NCBI GenBank assembly: GCA_026225475.1
Contig: JAMFSU010000053.1
Location: forward strand, 62,001 to 126,000
Reading direction: 5' to 3'
Length of the DNA stretch: 64,000 nt
Source of the DNA: Duganella sp.
GTDB lineage: Bacteria; Pseudomonadota; Gammaproteobacteria; Burkholderiales; Burkholderiaceae_D
Below are positions 58,364 through 64,000 of the stretch, piece after piece; position 1 is the stretch's first letter; each line of letters opens with the position of its first letter. The notes under the pieces were generated by a model. That model made no database searches, was not told the DNA's origin, and was given only the letters and a program-made list of their open reading frames with translations. The position numbers were made by a program, and so were the translations under genes.

Positions 58364-59704
58364 ATGCCTATCCTTCCCATTTCCCGCCCCTTGCTGCAGC
58401 ACCAGCTCTTGCTACGGCTGTTTTGGATGCGTTGCGTTGCTACGCTGGCGCAGGCCTTGCTGGTTGCGGCGGCCGTATTTGGCATGCGGTTGCCGTTGCC
58501 GCTCACACCGCTGTGCACGGTATTGAGCTTGATGCTGGTGTTTAATGGCTGGACCTGGTGGCGTACCCGGATGGCTTACCCGGTGCGCGAACAGGAGTTG
58601 TTCGCGCAGTTGTTTATCGATATCAGCGCCTTGTCGGCGTTGCTGTATTTCACCGGTGGCGCGACCAATCCATTTGTGTCGTTTTACCTGCCAGCACTAG
58701 CGGTGGCGGCGGCCATTCTGCCGTCGCGCTATGCCGTTGCGCTGGCCCTGTATTCGCTGTTGTGCTACTCGGCCCTGACCTATGTGTACCGACCCTTGCA
58801 CATCCATGATGCCAATCAGGGCATGGCCTATCATTTGGCCGGGATGTGGCTCAATTTTCTGGTGTCGGCGGCATTGATTACCTGGTTTGTTACACGCATG
58901 TCGGCCACCGTGCGCGAACGCGAAAATCAACTGGCGCAGGCACGTGAACTGAAATTGCAGGATGAGCGTATTGTCGCGCTGGGCACCCAGGCCGCCAGCG
59001 CTGCCCATGAAATGAGTACGCCTTTGGCAACGGTGGCTGTGATTGCCGGCGAGCTGCGCAACGAGGCCGTGCGCAATGCGGCATTGGCACAGTATCGCGA
59101 TGAGCTGGCGATCATCGAAGAGCAGATCGAGGCGTGCAAGCAGGCGCTCGATCGCATGGGCATGGAAGTGCCGACGCCGCATGTTGCGGCCAGTACAGCA
59201 GTCGGTTTGGGCGAGTGGTTGCACCACTTTGTCGACTTGTGGCGGCTGCGCCATCCTGCCGTGGCGTTACGCATGTCTTTACCTGCCACCAGCGGTCCCG
59301 TGCTTGACCAGCAACTGCTGGGACAAATTGTGCTGACCTTGCTCGATAACGCCGGCAAGGCGGTCGCCGAGCATGGCAAGATTGAATTGGAGCTGACCGT
59401 CGATACACATGAGGCGGTATTGCGTGTCGCTGATGATGGACCAGGCATCCCCGCTGACTTGCTCAAGCGGCTCGGGTATGAGCCGGTACGCAGCAGCACT
59501 GGCGGCCAGGGTATCGGTCTGATGCTGGCGTTCGCCACTGCGCGCCAGCTTGGCGGCCGGCTGATTCTGGCGTCGCCGTCGCGCCAGGGCGTCAATGCCA
59601 TTCTGCATTTACCGTTGCGTGGTCCGGTCCCTGTTTTGCCGCAATCCGCTATCACCTCCACCATGCCGTCAGTTCCGCTGAGTGGCCGAAAGACTGATTC
59701 ATGA
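58364..59704 (+). CDS. regB: RegB/PrrB-type redox sensor histidine kinase
   Basis: The 446-residue kinase has five or six membrane helices in residues 20-175 with the quinone-binding motif GGATNPFVSFYLPALAVAAAI, diagnostic of RegB. The H-box is ASAAHEMSTPLATVAVIAGEL, followed by IEEQIEACKQALDRMG, which places a Cys where RegB has its redox-active Cys. The ATPase domain has LDNAGKAV (N-box), ADDGPGIP and GGQGIGLMLAFATARQLGG. It overlaps regA by four bases (ATGA). RegBA controls respiration, carbon fixation or nitrogen genes by redox state in many bacteria; targets here are unknown. Confidence 0.93.
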   Translation: MPILPISRPLLQHQLLLRLFWMRCVATLAQALLVAAAVFGMRLPLPLTPLCTVLSLMLVFNGWTWWRTRMAYPVREQELFAQLFIDISALSALLYFTGGATNPFVSFYLPALAVAAAILPSRYAVALALYSLLCYSALTYVYRPLHIHDANQGMAYHLAGMWLNFLVSAALITWFVTRMSATVRERENQLAQARELKLQDERIVALGTQAASAAHEMSTPLATVAVIAGELRNEAVRNAALAQYRDELAIIEEQIEACKQALDRMGMEVPTPHVAASTAVGLGEWLHHFVDLWRLRHPAVALRMSLPATSGPVLDQQLLGQIVLTLLDNAGKAVAEHGKIELELTVDTHEAVLRVADDGPGIPADLLKRLGYEPVRSSTGGQGIGLMLAFATARQLGGRLILASPSRQGVNAILHLPLRGPVPVLPQSAITSTMPSVPLSGRKTDS

Positions 59705-60249
59705 GTGCTGCTTTTTTGATTCTCGATGACAATGATGTTTTTGCCGACACACTGGCGCGTTCGCTGACGCGGCGCGGTTATCAAACGACCGTCGCCTATA
59801 GCGGTGAACAGGCGTTGGCTGCCGCAGCGGCTACCCGTTTTGATTACGCCACGATTGATCTGCAATTGCAGCAGGATTCCGGTTTGCAGTGGATCGCGCC
59901 GCTGCGCCAGCAATTGCCACAGGCGCGTTTGCTAGTGTTGACCGGTTATGCCAGCATCGCCACGACTGTGCAGGCGATCAAGGCTGGCGCCGACAATTAT
60001 CTGTCCAAGCCGGCTAACCTGGATTCGATTCTGTCGGCATTGGCGGTCAATGCCAACGACAACGGTGTCGATGTCGCCAACGCTGCCGCGTTCAATGCCA
60101 CGCCGCTGTCGGTAGATCGGCTCGAATGGGAGCATATTCAGCGCGTGCTGAGCGAGCATCAGGGCAATATTTCTTCAACGGCACGGGCCTTGAACATGCA
60201 TCGTCGCACTTTGCAACGCAAGCTGGCCAAGCGTCCAGTGGCCAAGTAG
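59701..60249 (+). CDS. regA: RegA/PrrA-type response regulator
   Basis: The 182-residue regulator has a receiver with FLILDDNDVFADTLARSLTRRGY, the phospho-acceptor Asp in YATIDLQLQQDSGL, LTGYASIATTVQAIKAGADNYLSKP with the Thr and Lys, and a Fis-type helix-turn-helix GNISSTARALNMHRRTLQRKLAKR, almost identical in pattern to RegA. The linker is proline-poor compared with Rhodobacter. It is translationally coupled to regB and lies 51 bases before tatD. Confidence 0.94.
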   Translation: MSAAFLILDDNDVFADTLARSLTRRGYQTTVAYSGEQALAAAAATRFDYATIDLQLQQDSGLQWIAPLRQQLPQARLLVLTGYASIATTVQAIKAGADNYLSKPANLDSILSALAVNANDNGVDVANAAAFNATPLSVDRLEWEHIQRVLSEHQGNISSTARALNMHRRTLQRKLAKRPVAK

Positions 60250-60300
60250 GCGCATGTAACCCTGCTGGCAACAGGGCGATGGCGTAAAATAGCGGCCATC

Positions 60301-61092
60301 ATGTATATCGATTCCCATTGCCATATCAATTTCCCCGACCTAGCGGCGCGCTTGCCGGAGATTCTCGACAAAATGACGGAGAACTGCGTCAGTCATGCCC
60401 TGTGCGTCTCGGTCAATCTGCCTGATTTTCCGCAAGTACTGGCGCTGGCGGAGCAATACCCGCATATTTACGCTTCGGTCGGTGTGCATCCCGACTACGA
60501 AGACACGCCTGAGCCTAGCGTTGAACAACTGGTGGCGTTGGCCGACCATCCGCGCATCGTCGCCATTGGCGAGACTGGTCTTGACTATTTTCGTTTGCAA
60601 GGCAATCTGGAGTGGCAGCGCGAACGCTTTCGCACGCATATCCGTGCTTCGCGCATGACGGGAAAGCCGTTGATCATTCATACGCGCTCGGCTTCCGAAG
60701 ACACCATCCGCATCATGCGGGAAGAGGGCGCCAATCCTGAAGCTGGTGGCGCCGCTGGTGTCATGCATTGCTTCACCGAGTCGCAGGAAGTGGCTGATGC
60801 TGCCATTGCCTTGGGATTTTATATTTCCCTGTCTGGTATTGTGACATTCAAGAGCGCCAAGGCCTTGCAGGAAGTGGCGCGTACGATTCCGCTGGAACGC
60901 ATGCTGATTGAAACCGATTCGCCCTATCTGGCGCCGGTGCCGCATCGCGGCAAGACCAATGAGCCTGGACTGGTGCGGCATGTGGCGGAATTCATCGCTG
61001 ACTTGCGCGGTATTTCGGTGGAGGAAGTGGCGCGCCATACCAGTGATAATTTCTTCCGTTTGTTCAAGATGGCCAAGAGGGATTTATGCTGA
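60301..61092 (+). CDS. tatD: TatD-family metal-dependent hydrolase
   Basis: The 263-residue TIM-barrel hydrolase has the metal motif DSHCHINF at residues 4-11, GVHPDY, GETGLDYFR, the His in IIHTRSASED, MHCFTES and the terminal motif LIETDSPYLAP. TatD proteins are DNases or D-aminoacyl deacylases; the YcfH branch usually follows holB in this neighbourhood. It overlaps the ankyrin gene by seven bases. Confidence 0.93.
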   Translation: MYIDSHCHINFPDLAARLPEILDKMTENCVSHALCVSVNLPDFPQVLALAEQYPHIYASVGVHPDYEDTPEPSVEQLVALADHPRIVAIGETGLDYFRLQGNLEWQRERFRTHIRASRMTGKPLIIHTRSASEDTIRIMREEGANPEAGGAAGVMHCFTESQEVADAAIALGFYISLSGIVTFKSAKALQEVARTIPLERMLIETDSPYLAPVPHRGKTNEPGLVRHVAEFIADLRGISVEEVARHTSDNFFRLFKMAKRDLC

Positions 61093-61766
61093 AAGCGGTG
61101 CTGGCGCGTTGTCTGCCGTGTTGTCTGATGCTGGCGTTGCTGGTACCGATGCAGGCGCATGCCGGCAGCTACGACGATTATTTCACCGCCGTCAAAATGG
61201 ATGCGCCGCGTGAATTGAAACAATTGATTGCGCGTGGCCTGGGGCCGAACATGGTCGAGCCGCAACGCGGCTATACGGCCTTGATGCTGGCCATACGCGA
61301 AGATTCGTTGAAGGTGGTTGATGTATTGCTCAGCACGCCCGGTATTGATCTCGAAGCGAAAGCCAAAAATGGTGATACGGCGTTGATGCTGGCGGCGTTT
61401 CATGGCTACCTGCCGCTGGTGAAGACCCTGCTCAGCCGTGACGTCGAAGTCAATCGGCCCGGCTGGACTGCTCTGCATTACGCCGCCATCAACGGCAATC
61501 CGGACATCATCAAGGTCTTGCTCGATGCCTCGGCCTATATCGATGCAGAGTCACCGGAAGACAAGATGACACCGGTCATGCTGGCGGCAGTGCGCGGTCG
61601 TACGGCGGCAGTGCAGATATTGATGCAAGAGGGCGCCGATATCAGCCTCAAGAACGCCGATGGCATGACCGCGCTGGATCTGGCGCGGCACTTTCAGCAG
61701 GCGGAAGTGGTCGATGTATTGACCAACAAAATCACGCCGTGGTCACGGCAGCCACCCGCAGAATAA
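61086..61766 (+). CDS. Periplasmic ankyrin-repeat protein
   Basis: The 226-residue protein has a signal peptide ending near MQAHA|GSYDDYF and then about five ankyrin repeats (residues 35-215), for example GDTALMLAAFHGYLPLVKTLLSRD and GWTALHYAAINGNPDIIKVLLDAS. It has no enzymatic domain and probably mediates protein contacts outside the cytoplasm. The association with tatD is common in Oxalobacteraceae and Burkholderiaceae. A terminator follows. Confidence 0.88.
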   Translation: MLKAVLARCLPCCLMLALLVPMQAHAGSYDDYFTAVKMDAPRELKQLIARGLGPNMVEPQRGYTALMLAIREDSLKVVDVLLSTPGIDLEAKAKNGDTALMLAAFHGYLPLVKTLLSRDVEVNRPGWTALHYAAINGNPDIIKVLLDASAYIDAESPEDKMTPVMLAAVRGRTAAVQILMQEGADISLKNADGMTALDLARHFQQAEVVDVLTNKITPWSRQPPAE

Positions 61767-61778
61767 AACACTGCCTCC

Positions 61779-61823
61779 AAAAAAATCCCGGCCTGCGTAC
61801 GCTGACGCAGCCGGGATTTTTTT
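61779..61823. terminator. Bidirectional terminator after the ankyrin gene
   Basis: A long stem AAAAAAATCCCGGC plus CTGCGT pairs with ACGCAG plus CCGGGATTTTTTT around a short loop, with one bulged base and T runs on both strands. It separates the convergent ankyrin and lldD genes. Confidence 0.9.
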
Positions 61824-61840
61824 ATGTGCTGAGACGTTGC

Positions 61841-62980
61841 TCAGCGGCGGATCAGAATTTGCGGACCGACTTGCTTGATGTCCTTGGTGCCGGTCAATGC
61901 CATGCTTACATCGAGTTCTTTTTGCAGGATTTGCAGCATCTTGGTCACGCCTTGCTCACCCATTGCACCGAGGCTGTAGAGGAAGGCACGGCCGATCATG
62001 GTGCCTTTGGCGCCCAAGGCGGTCGCTTTGAGAATATCCTGGCCGGAGCGAATGCCGCCGTCGAACCAGACTTCAATTTGATCGCCGACCGCTTCGGCAA
62101 TGGCTGGCAGCGCCTCAATCGACGACATCGCGCCGTCGAGCTGGCGGCCACCGTGATTGCTGACGACCAGCGCATCGGCACCGGTCTGGGCCGCCAGTTT
62201 GGCATCTTCGACATCGAGAATGCCTTTGAGGATCAGCTTGCCGCCCCATTGTTCCTTGATCCAGGCGACATCGTCCCAGTTCAGGGTCGGATCGAACTGG
62301 CTGGCAGTCCATTGGCTCAGCGTCTGGATGCCTTTGCCGCCGCCGGTGATGTGGCCGGACAGATTGCCGAAGGTCTTGCGTCCGGTCAAGGCACGCAAGG
62401 CCCAGGCCGGTTTGCTGGCGAGGTCGAGCAGGGTGTCGAGGGTCAGTTTGGGTGGCACCGACATGCCATTTTTGAGGTCCTTGTGGCGCTGGCCGAGGAT
62501 TTGCAAATCCAGTGTCAACACCAGTGCCGAACATTTGGCAGCCTTGGCGCGGTCGATCATCGATTTGACGAAACCACGGTCGCGCATCACATACAACTGG
62601 AACCAGAATGGTTTGGTGGTAACGCTGGCGACATCTTCGATCGAGCAGATACTCATGGTCGACAAGGTGAAGGGAATACCAAATTTTTCTGCGGCAATCG
62701 CGCCTAGCATTTCTCCATTGGCCCATTGCATGCCGGTCAGCCCGGTCGGGGCAATCGCCACTGGCATGCTGACGTCGTGGCCGATCATGGTAGTGCGCGT
62801 GCTGCGCTGGTCGACATTGATGGCCACGCGCTGACGCAGCTTCAAGGCAGCCAGATCATCGCTGTTGGCGCGGTAGGTGCTCTCGGTATAGGAACCGCTG
62901 TCGGCGTAATCGTAAAATGCCTTGGGCACCCGTTTCTTGGCCAGAATACGTAGGTCTTCGACGCAGGTGATGACAGGCAT
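61841..62980 (-). CDS. lldD: FMN-dependent L-lactate dehydrogenase / alpha-hydroxyacid oxidase
   Basis: The 379-residue TIM-barrel flavoprotein belongs to the LldD/glycolate oxidase/mandelate dehydrogenase family. Motifs: AFYDYADSGSYTESTYRAN, VAIAPTGLTGMQWANGE, QLYVMRDRGF, and the active-site SNHGGRQLDGAMSSIEALP with the catalytic His, followed by WFDGGIRSGQDILKATALGAK. L-lactate is the most likely substrate, but glycolate or mandelate cannot be excluded. The start ATG at 62980 has CCGGAGAATC upstream on the minus strand. Confidence 0.9.
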   Translation of the reverse strand: MPVITCVEDLRILAKKRVPKAFYDYADSGSYTESTYRANSDDLAALKLRQRVAINVDQRSTRTTMIGHDVSMPVAIAPTGLTGMQWANGEMLGAIAAEKFGIPFTLSTMSICSIEDVASVTTKPFWFQLYVMRDRGFVKSMIDRAKAAKCSALVLTLDLQILGQRHKDLKNGMSVPPKLTLDTLLDLASKPAWALRALTGRKTFGNLSGHITGGGKGIQTLSQWTASQFDPTLNWDDVAWIKEQWGGKLILKGILDVEDAKLAAQTGADALVVSNHGGRQLDGAMSSIEALPAIAEAVGDQIEVWFDGGIRSGQDILKATALGAKGTMIGRAFLYSLGAMGEQGVTKMLQILQKELDVSMALTGTKDIKQVGPQILIRR

Positions 62981-63115
62981 GTTGATTCTCCGGAAAAAGG
63001 TTGCGATAGATTTGATTGAATTGGCTCGTATCGTAGATCAATCCGCCGCCTTATGGGGTGAATCCCTTTAAGCCAAACGATGAAAAATTTCGCTGTATGC
63101 GACGGTGTCAGCGCG

Positions 63116-64000
63116 TCAGTTGCCCTTGAGCAGCCGTTTAGCGGCGGCAATGCCGCTTTGGCATGCGGCTTCTAGTGTGGCAGGGTAATCGCCGGCAACA
63201 TAATCGCCAGCCAGCGCCAGGCCTGCCGGCATCGCATCATTATCCGGTCGTTGCAGACCGGGCGTGCAGGAAAAAGTGGCGCGCTTTTCGGAGATGACTT
63301 TGCTCCATTGCGGGGTCAGTAAGGCGGGATCTTGCAATTGTTGTGCCAATTGCGCTGCCACCGCGCTCGTGAGTGCGGCATGTCCTTGTGCAATGGCTTC
63401 GCCTGAGGCACTGATCACTACCGCCAGCAAACCGGCATCGTTGCCGTCGCTATTGAGCTGGCCGCGATCGAAGACAAATTGTCCCCAATGGTTCTGTTCG
63501 GGACTGTCAAGCAAGGCAAACAACGGCTGCGCCAGGCGCAATTGCGCAGGATATTGCAAATAGCAGGTGGTGATCGCTTCGTAGTCAAACGCCCGTAGCG
63601 CTGTGGTGTCGATCACCTCATTGAGCAAGTCGGCGGCGGTTTCTGCTGTGGTTGCTACAATCACGCCAGCAAAGGCTTCGCTGCGGGCATCCTGTTTGAA
63701 GCGGATGTTCCAGCCGGGCGTCGCTGCTGAAGCGCTGGCAGTAACCGATACTGCGCTTTGCCCGGTGCTGACGGCGCCGCCGTGGCGCGCCAAAAACGCT
63801 GCCGCTTGATTCGGCAGCAGTTCGCTCAAATCAGTGCGCGGGATCAGCATATCGGACGCGGCTCGCCGTGCCCCGAAGCTGTCGCGCAATACGTTCAGAA
63901 ACACCTGGGCAGAAGCACGCTGCGGCGGGGTATTGAGCGCGGCAATGCACAAAGGCGTCCACATCAGGCGGTTCAGGCGTTCAGTTTGATCGAAGCGTTC
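63116..64000 (-). CDS. hpnE: Hydroxysqualene dehydroxylase HpnE, C-terminal part
   Basis: The gene runs off the right edge; the frame is open to base 64000. The visible residues include LMWTPLCIAALNTPPQRASAQVFLNVLRDSFG, a FAD-dependent amine oxidase/desaturase region typical of HpnE, and the C-terminal FAD motif LAGDYVAGDYPATLEAACQSGIAAAKRLL. HpnE works with HpnC and HpnD to make squalene for hopanoids. The first part of the gene and its partners would lie beyond the window. Confidence 0.88.
   Translation of the reverse strand, partial: ERFDQTERLNRLMWTPLCIAALNTPPQRASAQVFLNVLRDSFGARRAASDMLIPRTDLSELLPNQAAAFLARHGGAVSTGQSAVSVTASASAATPGWNIRFKQDARSEAFAGVIVATTAETAADLLNEVIDTTALRAFDYEAITTCYLQYPAQLRLAQPLFALLDSPEQNHWGQFVFDRGQLNSDGNDAGLLAVVISASGEAIAQGHAALTSAVAAQLAQQLQDPALLTPQWSKVISEKRATFSCTPGLQRPDNDAMPAGLALAGDYVAGDYPATLEAACQSGIAAAKRLLKGN

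Overview
The window looks like a piece of the chromosome of a betaproteobacterium in the order Burkholderiales, most likely family Oxalobacteraceae (Herminiimonas/Janthinobacterium/Herbaspirillum-like). This is inferred from the gene order (cdsA-dxr-rseP-bamA-skp-lpxD-fabZ-lpxA-lpxB-rnhB; smpB/ratA-rnfH-guaB-guaA; ygfZ/mltG-tmk-holB...tatD), the moderate GC content and the protein families; species cannot be fixed from sequence reading alone. Almost all of the window is core chromosome. I see no insertion sequence, prophage, CRISPR array, rRNA or tRNA gene.

Layout. 1-11.5 kb: one long co-directional envelope operon: end of cdsA (phospholipid), dxr (isoprenoids), rseP (sigma-E protease), bamA and skp (outer-membrane protein assembly), lpxD-fabZ-lpxA-lpxB (lipid A and fatty acids), rnhB, a SpoU rRNA methyltransferase and a DUF6314 protein. 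11.5-19 kb: ppsR and ppsA are divergent (PEP synthase and its kinase/phosphatase), then an NfeD/SPFH membrane pair and a CpxAR-like two-component system. 19-27.5 kb: a TPR/glycosyltransferase-like protein, smpB, ratA-rnfH, guaB, guaA and an OsmC-YcaO fusion protein. 27.8-31 kb: queE, queD, tadA (all act on tRNA position 34), ldcA and a DUF1439 lipoprotein-like gene. 31-39.8 kb: an ABC-F ATPase, nadA-nadC, a MASE1 membrane sensor, a small monooxygenase, nadB and purT. 40-46 kb: an accessory catabolic cassette (split AtuA/DUF1446 proteins, CitMHS transporter, divergent LysR regulator) and an MHS-family MFS transporter with a large extracytoplasmic insert. 46-50 kb: an exonuclease, a Dabb protein, a hotdog thioesterase, a GNAT protein and dctA. 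50-55 kb: NRDE, DUF4936, ygfZ, then mltG-tmk-holB. 55-60 kb: a GNAT acetyltransferase, a Fur-box TonB-dependent siderophore receptor and a RegB/RegA redox two-component system, lying between holB and tatD. 60-64 kb: tatD, an ankyrin protein, an lldD-type FMN dehydrogenase and the end of hpnE (hopanoid/squalene pathway).

The least explained signals are mostly non-coding: a possible minus-strand small RNA near 49.92-50.04 kb with an anti-Shine-Dalgarno loop and a strong terminator; two transporter terminators that share an identical 16-base core; and several inverted or direct repeats upstream of regulators and transporters. Among proteins, the AtuA/CitMHS cassette, the OsmC-YcaO fusion behind guaA and the MASE1-PAS protein without an output domain deserve most attention. 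All functional names rest on motif and family recognition by eye; no database search was run.
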